Shown in pieces: positions 29,235 to 41,340 of a stretch of 64,000 nt of DNA (position 1 is its first letter; every line of letters starts with the position of its first letter). This DNA is from Sphagnum compactum. Lineage: Eukaryota; Bryophyta; Sphagnopsida; Sphagnales. Below the pieces are notes generated by a model. That model did no database searches. It saw only the letters and a list, made by a program, of their open reading frames with translations, and had not been told where the DNA came from. The stretch is from NCBI GenBank assembly GCA_965153455.1, contig OZ234500.1, positions 9,238,001 to 9,302,000 on the forward strand. The letters run 5' to 3'. A program made the position numbers and the translations under genes.

Positions 29235-32200
29235 ATGTCATCATTCCAAATGGAGTCTTTGAAAGTCATGGAAAAGTTTGATGGTGGCAACTTTCACCTT
29301 TGGAAGTTCAAGATGCGCATGATGCTTTCTAAGCATGGGCTTTGGAAGTTTGTTGATGGGAGTGCAACAATTCCCCATGATGAAGATCAAATCACGAATT
29401 AACGAAAAGGTGACCAAGGCATTTGCACTACTTTGTGAACATCTCACGGATGCACAACTTGCACACATTCAATATTGCGAAAATGTCAAAAACGCTTGGG
29501 AAACACTTTGCGGTGTCCACGAAGCCAAGACCATCGGAAACAAGTTGTTTCTTTGAAGGAGGTTCTTCACCATCAAAATGCAAGAAGGGGAGGACTTGCT
29601 TGCGCACATCAACATGGTGAAGGCGCTTGCGGATCAATTACGTTCCATTGAGGTGAACATTGAAGATGAGGACGTGTACATGGTACTTCTCATGAGCCTT
29701 CCCCCATCTTTTGATAACTTGGTCACGAGTTTGGAGTCCATGTCAACCAAGGATGTTGACCTTCAATTCATCGTCGCTCGATTGCTTCATGAGGTTTCCA
29801 AAAGAAAAGAAAGTGAAAGTAAAGAGAATGGCGCATTGCTTAACAAAACCCATAAGGCAAATGAAAAGCTTTGCTTTTATTGTAAAAAACTCGGACACTT
29901 TGTGAGGAATTGTTTGAAGAAGAAGAGTGATGAGAAAGAAAAAGCAAACCAAGCTTGTGATGATCAAGAACAAATGTTTGTTACCGCCTTGAGTGCTAAT
30001 GATCATGCGAGAAACGATTGGATCATCGATTCGGGTGCAACGCAACACATGACGTTCGAACGAGAGTGGTTCACCACTTACGAATCCATCGTTGCACGAA
30101 AGGTGTACATGGGAGATGACACCATTTTGGAGGCCATTGGCAAAGGGAGCATCAAGGCCACAATGCAAGTTGGAGGTAAAATCTTGCTTACAACCATCAC
30201 ACAAGTTCTTCATGTTCCGAAAATGAAGAATAGTCTCATTTCTGTTAGCAAACTCATTTCGGAGGGCTTGAAAGTGGAGTTTGACAAGGATGGTTGTAAG
30301 GTCAACAATGTCCATGGAATTGTTGTGGCGCAAGCACGAAGGGAGAAGAACTTGTATCTTCTCAACGTTAATGTTCGAAAGGAGAGTGCGAATGTGGCAA
30401 AGTCTTCGAATGAAGGAGCTACGCTTTGGCACCAAAGACTTGGCCACTTCAACATGGCGAGTCTTAAGAAGTTGGAGAATATGGTCAATGGCATGAATTT
30501 GAAAGAAGCTCCATTGCACCATGTGTGTGAAGCTTGCATTGAAGGCAAACATCAAAGGACATCTTTTCCTAAAGATGAAGCAAGTAGGGCTTCCAAGCTT
30601 TTGGAACTAATGCATAGCGATGTGTGCGGACGGATGAAGACCACATCTTGAGGTGGAGCACGATACTTCGTCACCTTCATCGACGATTTTTCGAGAAAAA
30701 CTCATGTTTACCTTTTGAAAGGGAAAGGAGAAGTGTTCGACAAATTCAAAGCATACAAGGCCTTAGTGGAGAATCAAACCGGCATGAAGATCAAAACCTT
30801 GCAATCCGACAACGGAGGAGAATTTGTGTCCAAAAAGTTTGATGACTTTTTGCATGAATGTGGAATCGAACGTCAAACAAGTGCACCTTACACACCATAA
30901 CAAAATGGAGTTCCGGAACGAGCCAATAGGACCATCATGGAATGCGCTAGAAGCATGATTCGTGCACAAGGACTTGACTTGGAGTTTTGGGCGGAGGCGG
31001 TGAACATAGCGGTTTACATCAAGAATCGATGCCCAACTAAAGCTCTTGATTCAAAGACCCCACAAGAAGCGTGGACCGGTACAAAGCCGGATGTATCTCA
31101 TTTGAGAGTTTTTGGTTGCAAAACATTTGCACACATTCCAGATGAAAAGAGAAGCAAATTAGAGTCCAAATCCATACCTTGTGTGTTTCTAGGGTATTGT
31201 GAAGGGACCAAAGCATATCGCTTAATGTGTCTAGAAACCAAAAGGATCATTAAGAGTCGAGATGTTGTGTTCCTTGAAGGGACGGAAGAAGTAGAAGGTG
31301 TTCGTGATAAGAGACCCCTTTCAAACCAAATAGAACACCTTGTTGTGGATGAAGTCGATGAACTTGTGAAGGATGTTAATCCTATATCTTTGAAGGTAAG
31401 ACCAGCGGAAGACGTGGAAGGTGATGAATCTACAACAAACTCTTCTTCGGAAGAAGAATTTGCTTCATCACAAGATGAGGGTTTGAATGAACCACAACAA
31501 GATGGACCGAGAGAAAGGCCCCAAAGACAACGTAAGGAGTGGCCTCGTGATTGGTGGGTCGCCACCAAAGAGGTGGTTGGCATTTTCGGAAGAACCCCAA
31601 ACCGTGGAAGAGGCGTTGAATGGCGAAGATGCAAAGAAGTGGGAGATTGCCATGCAAGAAGAATACGACTCTCTTCTTGTCAATAACACTTGGTCCTTGG
31701 TGCCACTCCCCAAGGGTAGAAAACCCATTTCTTGCAAATGGGTGTTCAAAATCAAACATGGGGTAGATGGTGAAGTTGAACGGTACAAGGCGAGACTTGT
31801 GGCAAGAGGTTTCACCCAAACATTTGGAGTCGATTACAATGAAACTTTTGCACTCGTTGCAAAGTTTGTGTCAATTCGTTGTATCCTTGCACTAGCAGCC
31901 ATTGAAGACATGGAGATTCATCAAATGGACGTCAAAACCGCATTTCTCAATGGTGACCTTGAAGAGATCTACATGGAGCAACCCGAAGGATTCACACATG
32001 AAGGTGAACATCTTGTGTGTAAGCTTCACAAGTCATTGTATGGCTTGAAACAATCTCCAAGGGCTTGGAACCAAAAGCTAGATGCTTTCTTGAAAAACAT
32101 CGAGTTTACGAGAAGTGATGCGGACTTTAGTGTGTATGTTGCGCAAGTCGAGGATGTGAAATTTTTCATCGTCGTCTACGTCGATGATCTCATCTTGGTG

Positions 32201-33131
32201 TGCAATAATAAGGACAAGCTTTTGCAAGTGAAGGAAGAACTTTCTCGAAAGTTCGAAATGAAAGATCTTGGCGATTTGCATTTTTTCCTTGGCATGGAAG
32301 TGGAAAGGGATCGTGCACAACGACTTCTTTACATCAACCAAATCGGGTATCTCAAGGAGATTCTCAAACGCTTTCGCATGGAGGATTGCAAAGCCATCGG
32401 AGTGCCACTTGATCCCAAGACGAAGTTGAAGAAGAATGTGAACAAGGATGATGAAATGGTGAAGGTTCCTTATCAACAAGCTGTGGGATCCTTGATGTAT
32501 GCCATGTTGTCGACCCGATTTGGCATACCCAATAAGCGTGGTGAATCAACACATGGCCAATCCAAGCCTAGAACATTGGATTGCGGTGAAGCGTATTTTC
32601 CGATACTTGCAAGGCACATTGCAATTCAAATTACGCTTCGGAGGATTATCACCCCAAGATGTGGTCGCATATTGTGATGCGGATTGGGCCGGTGACCTTG
32701 AGGATAGGAGATCCACCACAGGGTTTGTATTCATGATGGGAGGTGGTGTTACTTCGTGGAGTAGCAAATGACAACCCACAATCGCTTTGTCAACGACGGA
32801 GGCCGAATACATGGCAAGTACACAAGCTACCAAGGAAGTCATATGGATGACAAAGCTCATGAAAGAATTAGGGTACATGAAAGAGAAGAAGGCGATGCTG
32901 ATTCGATGTGACAACCAAGGTGCAATATCATTGACGAAGAATCCCACGCAACATGCTCGAACAAAGCACATTGATGTTTAGCATCACTTTGTTCGAGAAC
33001 GAGTTGAAAATGGCGAAGTTACGTTCGAATATTGTTCAACGGAAGAGATGGTGGCGGATGTGCTCACCAAGGCATTACCGAAAGAACGACATTACAAATT
33101 GATATGCATGTTCGGATTAGAAACTTCATAG
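29235..33131 (+). pseudogene. Copia A5 gag-pol polyprotein, broken
   Basis: The gag start is ATG at 29235 (MSSFQMESLKVMEKFDGGN). Domains in order: gag with a CCHC knuckle (CFYCKKLGHFVRNC, near 29870); protease WIIDSGATQHM (30020); integrase zinc site (WHQRLGHFNM, CEACIEGK) and core (QSDNGGEF, ERANRTIM); reverse transcriptase (GLKQSPRAWNQ, YVDDLILV near 32180); RNase H (YCDADWAGDLEDRRSTTGF, STTEAEYMA). Lesions: a 2-base loss and stop near 29400; TGA at 29554; TGA at 30649; TAA at 30898; a frameshift near 31585; another near 32515; TGA at 32769; TAG at 32979. At least four stops (CGA or CAA or CAG to TGA, TAA or TAG) are simple C-to-T changes relative to sister copies. The element is dead in cis. 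Confidence 0.92.
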
Positions 33132-33139
33132 AGTGGGAG

Positions 33140-33672
33140 TGTTAGAAATACTATTCGTTTCTAATTCCCAATGTTGATGAATGTGTGAAACATTCATCAA
33201 AAGGATGAATAGTATTCACATCCTTATAGTAGTTAGGTTAGGTTGAATAGTGGTGGCTAGGGTTTGGAAGTGGAGGCTACTTAGGGCTTGGCGGCGGCTA
33301 GGGTTAGGGTTTGGCGGCGGCTAGGGTTAGGGTTTGGCGGCGGCTAGGGTTAGGGTTTGGTGGTGGCTAGGGTTAGGGTTTGGTGGCGGCTAGGGTTAGG
33401 CGGCGGCTAGGTTAAGGTTAAGTGACGGCTACTTTAGGGTTAGGAGTTAGTATATAATGGAGTGGTTTTGAGTAGTCTTTCATTCTCTCCTTTCATGGTT
33501 TTTGAGTGCATATAGAACCTTCAAGCTTTGTTAGTTGTTGCAAGCCATAGTTTTGTGATTGTAGCATTTGAAGCATACAACCTTTGTAATCTTCTTGTTA
33601 GTTAATACAATTGTTCCATTTCATGAACCTTGAAGCTTTCATTTCTTGCTTGTTTTCAAGTTGTTTCCAATA
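33140..33672 (+). repeat. Copia family A LTR 9 (3' LTR of A5), 533 bp
   Basis: Same ends as LTR 8, with one more 23-base array unit. It joins directly to the leader of an inverted A copy at 33673. Confidence 0.93.
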
Positions 33673-33919
33673 CACTCTTCCACACTTAAGAACTTACAAC
33701 ACTTTGAAGAAGTCTCTTCCACACCTCTCACTCACTTGGAAAAGTTGCAAGCTCCTTGTATGCCACCACTTGGAAATGAATTCCCACTCACTTTGCAAAC
33801 TAAAAACCTTGCCTCAAAAGGATTCTCCCCTTTTTCCTATGCAACACAAGCTCAAAACCTTTCACTACTTCTTGTTCTAACACAATGTCCTTTCTCTTGC
33901 TTGGTGTGGGCCCATAACC
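33673..33919 (-). mobile_element. Copia A6: leader remnant and primer-binding site
   Basis: About 230 bases of inverted A leader plus the primer-binding site (33919-33904) belong to LTR 10. Everything downstream in its own sense is missing, cut at LTR 9. Confidence 0.85.
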
Positions 33920-34405
33920 TATTGGAAACAACTTGAAAACAAGCAAGAAATGAAAGCTTCAAGGTTCATGAAATGGAACAAATGTATTACAAGAAGATTA
34001 CAAAGGTTGTATGCTTCAAATGCTACAATCACAAAACTATGGCTTGCAACAACTAACAAAGGTTGATGGTTCTATGTGCACTCAAAAACCATGAAAGGAG
34101 AGAATGAAAGACAACTCAAAACCACTCCATTATATACTATCTCTTAACCCTAAAGTAGCCGCCACTTTACCCTAACCTTGTCGCCGCCAAACCCTAACCC
34201 TAGCCGCCACCAAACCCTAACCCTAGTCGCCGCCTAACCCTAGCCGCCACCAAACCCTAACCCTAGCCGCCGCCAAACCCTAAGTAGTCTCCACTTCTAA
34301 ACCCTAACCTAACTACTACAAGGATGTGAATACTATTCATCCTTTTGATGAATGTTTAACACATTCATCAACATTGGGAATTAGAAACGAATAGTATTTC
34401 TAACA
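33920..34405 (-). repeat. Copia family A LTR 10 (5' LTR of A6, inverted)
   Basis: Minus strand TGTTAGAAATACTATTCG to CCAATA. It interrupts the reverse transcriptase gene of copy A7 exactly after the codons for KPVSCK. Confidence 0.93.
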
Positions 34406-36915
34406 TTTGCAAGAAACGGGTTTCCTATCGGCGGGAAGTGGTACCAAAGTCCATGTGTTGTTTGTCATGAGGGAATCATATTCTTCTCGCAACACACACT
34501 TCTACTCCTTGGAATTTTCACATGTCAATGCTTCTTCAATATTTTGGGGCTCCTCCAAAAACGCAACGATGGCGCGCTCCACCTCCTTGGTAGCAATCCA
34601 CCAATCCCGAGGCCATTCCCTTTGTTACCTTTGAGGTCTTTCGAGGGCTCATCTTGTGAAGGTTCACAAGATGGGTTATCATTGGAAACAACAAATTCTT
34701 CTTTCGATGAAGAACTTGGTGTGGATTCACTTTGCACACCTTCCATTCTTGTTTCATTCAAAGGTGTATCTTGACTAAAGGTTAATGGTTCTTCTCCTTC
34801 AACTTCTTCATGCACAACTACATTTTCATCTTTCTCAAGATGAGGTACACCACCTATTTCCTTTGACCCTTGAATGAACACGACATCTCTACTTTTGATG
34901 ATTCTCTTGGTTTTCACACACATCAAGCGATACGCTTTGGTGCCTTCGTAATATCCTAAAAACACACAAGGCATGGACTTGGACTCTAATTTGGTCCTCT
35001 TCTCATCGGGGACATGTGCAAAGGCTTTACAACCAAAAACTCTCAAATGAGACACATCGGGTTTCCTACCACTCCACGCTTCTTGAGGGGTCTTGGAATC
35101 AAGAGCCTTGGTTGGACATCGATTTTTGATGTACACCGCCGTGTTCACCGCTTCGCCCCAAAATTCAAGTTCCAACCCTTGTGCAAGAATCATGCTTCTT
35201 GCACATTCCATGATGGTTCTATTGGCACGTTCCGCAACACCGTTTTGTTGTGGGGAATAGGGCGCACTTGTTTGTCGTTGAATTCCACATTCCGCAAGAA
35301 ATGCGTCAAATTTCTTAGACACAAATTCTCCTCCGTCGTCGGAACATATCACTTTGATTTTGTGACCAATTTCGTTCTCCATCAACGCCTTGTATTGTTT
35401 GAATTTTTCAAACGCTTCTCCTTTTGCCTTCAAAAGATAGACATGAGTTTTCCTTGAGAAATTGTCAATGAAAGTGAGAAAGTATCGTGCTCCACCATGC
35501 GATGTAGTCTTCATTGGCCCGCACACATCGGTGTGCACAATCTCCAAAAGTTGTGAAGCCCTCGTTGCTCCGTCCTTGGGAAATGATGTTCTTTGATGTT
35601 TGCCTTTGACGCATCCTTCACAAATGTGATGCAACGGCACTTCTTTCGAATTCATGCCATCCACCATGGCATCTAACTCTTTAAGGCTTGCCATGTTGAG
35701 ATGGCCAAGTCTTTCATGCCAAAGCATCGCACTTTCCTCCAAAGAATTTGCAATGTGTGCCATGTCCCTACGCACCTTCACATTAAGAAGGTACAAGTTC
35801 TTGTCCTTTCGTGCTTGTGCCACAACAACTCCTCGAGCATCGTTGACCTTATAACCATCCTTGTCAAACTCCACTTTGAAACCTTCCGAAATGAGTTTAC
35901 TCACCAAAATGAGATTATTTTTCATTTTTGGAACATGAAGAACTTGGGTGATGGTTGTGTGTGTCAATTGGCCTCCCACTTGCATTGTGGCTTTGATGCT
36001 CCCCTTGTTAATGGCCTCCAAAACGGTGTCATCACCCATGAACACCCTCCTTGGGGAAATGCGCTCGTACGTGGTAAACCATTCTTGTTCGAATATCATG
36101 TGTTGCATTGCCCCGGAATCGACAATCCAATCATACGTGGTATGATCATTGGCAGTCAATGCCGCAATAAACATTTCCTCGTGATCTTCACAAGCTTGAT
36201 TAACTTTTTCTTTTTCATCGTTTTTCTTCTTCAAACAATTTCTCACAAAATGTCCGGGTTTTTTACAATAGAAGCAAAGCTTCTCGTTTGACTTGTAAGT
36301 TTTATTCACTAATGCGGTAGTCTCGGAACTCTCACATTCTTTTCTTTTGGACATTTCGTGAAGCAACCTTGCTACAATGAATTGAAGGTCTACATCTTTG
36401 GTGGACATGGACTCCAAGCTTGTGACTAAGTTATCAAAGGATGGAGGAAGGCTCATGAGGAGTACCATGTAAACATCTTCATCCGTAATGTTCACCTCGA
36501 TAGAACATAGTTGGTCCGCAAGGGCTTTCACCGTGTTGATGTGCACAAGCATGTCATCTCCTTCTTGCATTTTGATAGTGAAGAATTTCCTTCGAAGGAA
36601 CAACTTGTTGCCAATGGTCTTAGTTTCATGCACACCACAAAGAGCTTCCCACGCACTTCTCACATTGTCACAATATTGAATGTGTGCAAGTTGGGCGTCC
36701 GTGAGATGTTCACAAAGCAATGCAAAAGCCTTGGTCTCTTTTTCATTGTAATCAGCCCTTGCAACTTCTTCACTTGGCAAGGTGGCACTCCCATCAACAA
36801 ATTTCTAAAGCCCATGTTTGGAAAGCATCATGCGCATTTTGAACTTCCAAAGGTGAAAGTTGCCACCATCAAACTTCTCCATGACTTTTAAGGACTCCAT
36901 TTGAAAAGAAGACAT
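34406..36915 (-). pseudogene. Copia A7 gag-protease-integrase, truncated in reverse transcriptase
   Basis: Gag starts at ATG 36915 (MSSFQMESL). Codon 37 is TAG at 36807-36805 in place of tryptophan. After it a long frame is open down to 34525: gag with CCHC (CFYCKKPGHFVRNC), protease WIVDSGAMQHM with D-S-G intact, integrase zinc site (WHERLGHLNM, CEGC) and D-D-E core (CSDDGGEF, NGVAERANRTIM). A frameshift near 34640, a TAG near 34510 and the LTR 10 insertion at 34405 remove the rest. Of all A copies it has the best preserved first half. Confidence 0.92.
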
Positions 36916-37641
36916 TTTGAACACAAGTGCTACAACAAACACTCTCAAACTTGAAAGTTGAAGTTTTGAACAACTAAAAGAGCTCTCTTCCAAACACTTT
37001 CACTTTGAAACTTGATACTTTCAAAAACAAGTTTTTCACACTTGAAAAACTTACGTTGACCTTGAAGAAATCTCTTCCACACCTCCCACTCACTTGGAAA
37101 GACTATTACTCTCTTTGCAACCTTGCAAACTAAAAGCCTTCCCTCAAAAGGATTCTCCCTTTCTACAAGCAAACACTTTCAAAAACTTTAAAAAAAAAAG
37201 TTTTCCTAAAACCTTTAGAAGAAACTTGAAAAACTTCTCTTACACCTCAAACTTTAATGTTGAAACTTTCAATAACTCGAAGAACTCTCTTCCACACACT
37301 TTCTCAAACTTCAACGTTGAAAACCTCAAAAACTTGAAGAACTCTTTTTCACACTTTTGAACTTAAAAAACTTGAAACTTAAAGACTTGAAGAACACTCT
37401 TCCACACTTAAGAACTTACAACACTTTGAAAAAGTCTCTTCCACACCTCCCATTCACTTGGAAAAGTTGCAAGCTCCTTGTATGCCACCACTTGGAAATG
37501 AATTCCCACTCACTTTGCAAACTAAAAACCTTGTCTCAAAAGGATTCTCTCCTTTTTTCTATGCAATACAAGCTCAAAACCTTTCACTACTTCTTGTTCT
37601 AACACAATGTCCTTTCTCTTGCTTGGTGTGGGCCCATAACT
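36916..37641 (-). mobile_element. Copia A7 leader and primer-binding site
   Basis: Leader like those of A2 and A6; the primer-binding site (37641-37626) has one change at its first base (AGTTATGGGCCCACAC). Confidence 0.85.
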
Positions 37642-38132
37642 TATTGGAAACAACTTGAAAACAAGCAAGAAATGAAAGCTTCAAGGTTCATGAAATGGAA
37701 CAATTGTATTAATTAACAAGAAGATTACAAAGGTTGTATGCTTCAAATGCTATAATCACAAAACTATGGCTTGCAACAACTAACAAAGGTTGAAGGTTCT
37801 ATGTGCACTCAAAAACCATGAAAGGAGAGAATGAAAGACAACTCAAAACCACTCCATTATATACTATCTCCTAACCGTAAAGTAGCCGCCACTTAACCCT
37901 AACCTAGCCGCCACCAAACCCTAACCCTGGCCGCCGCCTAACCCTAACCCTAGTCGCCGCCTAACCCTAGCCGCCACCAAACCCTAACCCTAGCCGCCGC
38001 CAAAGCCTAAGTAGTCTCCACTTCTAAACCCTAACCTAACTACTACAAGGATGTGAATACTATTCATCCTTTTGATGAATGTTTAACACATTCATCAACA
38101 TTGGGAATTAGAAACGAATAGTATTTCTAACA
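37642..38132 (-). repeat. Copia family A LTR 11 (5' LTR of A7, inverted)
   Basis: Minus strand TGTTAGAAATACTATTCG to CCAATA. Right flank TACCA marks the edge of the retrotransposon cluster; the matching left flank is not found. Confidence 0.93.
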
Positions 38133-39715
38133 TACCAGATATAATGGGTAGTAACATACATTTGTCTTGATCCATGATGTTATTTAATAGTAATGTATTT
38201 GCTACTATAGCTACTACATAAAGCTACAAAAAATCTACCAAGCTAGAGTAATGTGACAGTTATGGCAGGACATGTGAGTTGCATATTAAAGCATATTAGA
38301 TGAGACTCATCCTCTGTTCCTCAAACCACCATCAAACATTTCTACAAGAACACGTCATTTAAAGGTAAGTTGTGTTAGGCTTGCTTGTTGCTTTTGACCT
38401 AGAGTTTGGAAATATTTCTCTTGCATTGATGTTGGGATTTTATCCCTCACCCAATGATACAATAACAAGATTTACAACTATTTGTAATTGATATAGACAT
38501 TGATTGAACATTCCTTGCATTTCAATAACTACAATTTTGTTGCCATGTTCATTTTGCAGTTCATAGTTCATACCACCAATTTGGTAACACAAGTTATGAA
38601 AGATAAGTAGGAATTTATGACTACAAAGTAAACTTTCTAGAAGGTGTTTATTATGCAATCATCCAACATTGTATGCAAGTTTTGGGTTGTGGACCATTTT
38701 GCTACAACCTAAAACAGATATCCTAGAGCTTTTGATGAATATGATTCTTGCTCATCTATGAAGAGAAACGACATAGTCAACCCCTGAGGGCAATGGTTCT
38801 ACATGATATTAATGTCCTAGAAGTCTTTCTATCACAAGACACTCTAGCCGAATGGAGTTGGTTTTGTTTCTTGCTATGATTTTACTTGATTCAAGATGGA
38901 ATCTAAAAACATAGATGAGAAAGTTGTAAAGTTTTTAGCCATTTTTCTTTGAAGCAAGGAAGAGGATGTTTCAAGGTTGAAAGCCATAGTTATAAGCATA
39001 TTGAATGACATGGGGGGAGGAGGGGTAACACTTCTTGAAGACCTGATCAATGAGATTTACTATTTTGGAGTTGGTGAAATTCACGATATAACGTCCATTA
39101 TTGGTGGAATTGCTTCACAAGAGGTTATCAAGGTAAATTCTAAATACAATTATGAATTGCTTTAGTGTTAGCCAACATCGTAACCAAGTCATCTTGTTGG
39201 TTTCAAAAATGTGGTAGAAACACAAGATGCAGATCCTGAATTTGCTTGAAAGTTTTGGCATATTATTTTACATGATCTCCACCTCCAATTTAGAGCTAAT
39301 GAAACCAATAGGTTGACATTATAGCTTGTCATTGCCATTCATAATGAATATGGTGGTCTGACGCCTTTTGTGTATGTGGCAGCTTCTGACTCAACAATTC
39401 ACACCCGTCCAAGGGACTTTTGTGTATAATGTTATGAGTGCGACATTTCCAATTTTGAATATGTAGGTAGGGAGTGGCCTTCATTATGATTACCATGAAA
39501 TTATGCATGAGAGACTATTGGTTTGTTCATCAAATGTTTCTAACATTCATCCAAACCTGACATAAGAACATTTTTCATGACTTGGCATTTTGTTGTTTTG
39601 TTTGGGCACAACAAGTGGTTGAGGTGGAGCAGTCTCCAAATAGCTAAAACATACCCATCCAAATCAACTATAAAACCCATCAAAAAGTCAATACAATGGA
39701 ACTACAATACCATTG
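38133..39715. other. Intergenic DNA without a recognised gene
   Basis: Only short open stretches, none with a recognisable motif. Confidence 0.5.
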
Positions 39716-39718
39716 TAA

Positions 39719-39925
39719 AGGTCTGTTCACACTTAGTGTTAAAAATTCTAGTGTTGAGTCATTAACACCATACTAATCATTTAAGACTTAAATCTACTTA
39801 TTGTGAAGTTTTTATGTTAAATTAACATTCATTTAACATTAAGCTATCATCCATTTAACATTGGGTACCACTTAAGATGCCACTTAGATTTTCATTTAAC
39901 ATTGATATCAAGTGTGAATGCACCA
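39719..39925. mobile_element. Tourist-like MITE
   Basis: A 207-base element with imperfect terminal inverted repeats (AGGTCTGTTCACACTT at the left; TGGTGCATTCACACTT as the complement of the right; 12 of 16 match). It is flanked by TAA at 39716-39718 and 39926-39928, the duplication typical of PIF/Harbinger MITEs. The interior repeats TTAACATT. Confidence 0.55.
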
Positions 39926-39929
39926 TAAC

Positions 39930-40400
39930 TCTACAACTCAATTAAAATACCACTAAAATAGGTCACTCCTAAATTCACTACAACAACATTACAACACCAC
40001 TGAAGCATACTACTTCTAAACCACTAAGAAACCATAAATAGACCACTAGCCATAACCATTAATAAGTAGAAAAACATCACACAAAAATTACCCCTAAAAC
40101 CATTTGTTGATAATTGCCTTGCCCACTAATAAAAAACCCATAAAAACATTAACAAAGCACTTGAAGACCACCGCCCGAAATTGTTGAAAAAACCACTAAT
40201 GAATTTTCCCACTGCTCACGAACACCCACCCCAAAAAAAGAAAAGTCAAACTATTTTAAACCACCCAAATGCCTACCCTATGGTTTCGTTAATCCCACCA
40301 AGGACCAACCACTATCCAAAACCACTAGGCCACTGGGTACGCACTATAGTGGTACCATTAAAAAATTGGGTAGTTCACGTAGTGGTCTGTCCACATGATT
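39930..40400. repeat. CCACTA-rich segment
   Basis: The word CCACTA or ACCACT occurs about ten times at irregular spacing, as in subterminal repeats of some DNA transposons. No ends could be defined. Confidence 0.3.
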
Positions 40401-40709
40401 TTTAGTAGCGTTAGATTTAGGTTTTAAATAGGACTATTATGGGTTTTGTTTTTTTTGGAATACATTCTATTGCAAAAATAAAAATATTCTTCAACATGAT
40501 GTGTGTAGTGCACTATTCATTAAAATCTCAAGCATTTTCCCATTCCATCATTATGTGGACATCCTGCCCTTGACTTAGTACGTAACTTAACTTAACTTAA
40601 CTTACACAAGTTATTGTTTCACCTTTTTGCATTATAATGTAGCTCTTTCAAATTTCACCTTTGACACCTTTTCTTTTGGATGAAGTTGGACATGAAAATT
40701 TTGTGAGTT

Positions 40710-40960
40710 TAGTAATTTCCATTCGTCATAATTGTTTTGGAATTACTTTCATCCAAACAATCTGTCTGCTTCCAATTATCATCCAAAAGTTCATACTTGC
40801 TCCACATTCATCCAAATATTTCATGTTTTTTATAACTGTCATTCATGTACATGTGGTTTTCATTCGGCATAATTGTTTTGGAATTAGTTTCATCCATATA
40901 TTTCAACTTGATGAATCTTTCATCCAAACATTTCATTCATTTTTTATTTTCATCCATGTA
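40710..40960. repeat. Two-copy tandem repeat
   Basis: TTTTGGAATTACTTTCATCC near 40735 recurs as TTTTGGAATTAGTTTCATCC near 40877, each after CATAATTG; period about 142 bases. CATCCAAA words are frequent between them. Confidence 0.6.
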
Positions 40961-41092
40961 CATGTGGAAAAATATTTTCCACGTCATTCCAATGTGGCAT
41001 AAAAATATTTTGTCCTCGTCATCAAAATATTCCAAATATATTTGTTCTTGTTCATAGGCTCATGTTCACACTCACATGCTTGCTTCCTAGCG

Positions 41093-41340
41093 TCATTGGG
41101 CTGGATGCATCTCATCCAATTTCATGCCAATGCAATGTTTCATTACATTTTTTGCAATAGGGGAAACAATGGTTTGTGTTGCCCACCAATGTGCTACCAA
41201 ATCTCTCATAGATTGAGGTAAGGAATTTGAACATTTTTCATGCCTAAAACCAATCCAAAAAACATCATTTGCCATAACTAGTTGAATTTGCCTCTCCATT
41301 GCCTTTTGTATATTCTGCCTATCTACACCCAACACCTTTG
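41093..41340 (-). pseudogene. Short unclassified coding remnant, possibly transposon-derived
   Basis: An 80-codon frame with LGVDRQNIQKAMERQIQL and LPQSMRDLVAHWWATQTIVSP looks like real, helix-rich protein (a helix-turn-helix-like start). I do not recognise the family. No continuation was found on either side. Confidence 0.3.

Larger units (their letters stand above)
28063..33672 (+). mobile_element. Full-length dead copia family A element A5
   Basis: LTR 8, primer-binding site, leader, gag-pol, polypurine tract and LTR 9 are all present in the direct sense, 5.6 kb in all. Left flank AGGGG and right flank CACTC do not match, so no target duplication is visible. The two LTRs differ by about eight substitutions (by eye) and one 23-base array unit. 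Confidence 0.92.

Noticed and set aside
29743-30555. 270-codon minus-strand frame under A5 integrase/protease
   Set aside because: Antisense shadow of gag-pol, which carries the real domains.
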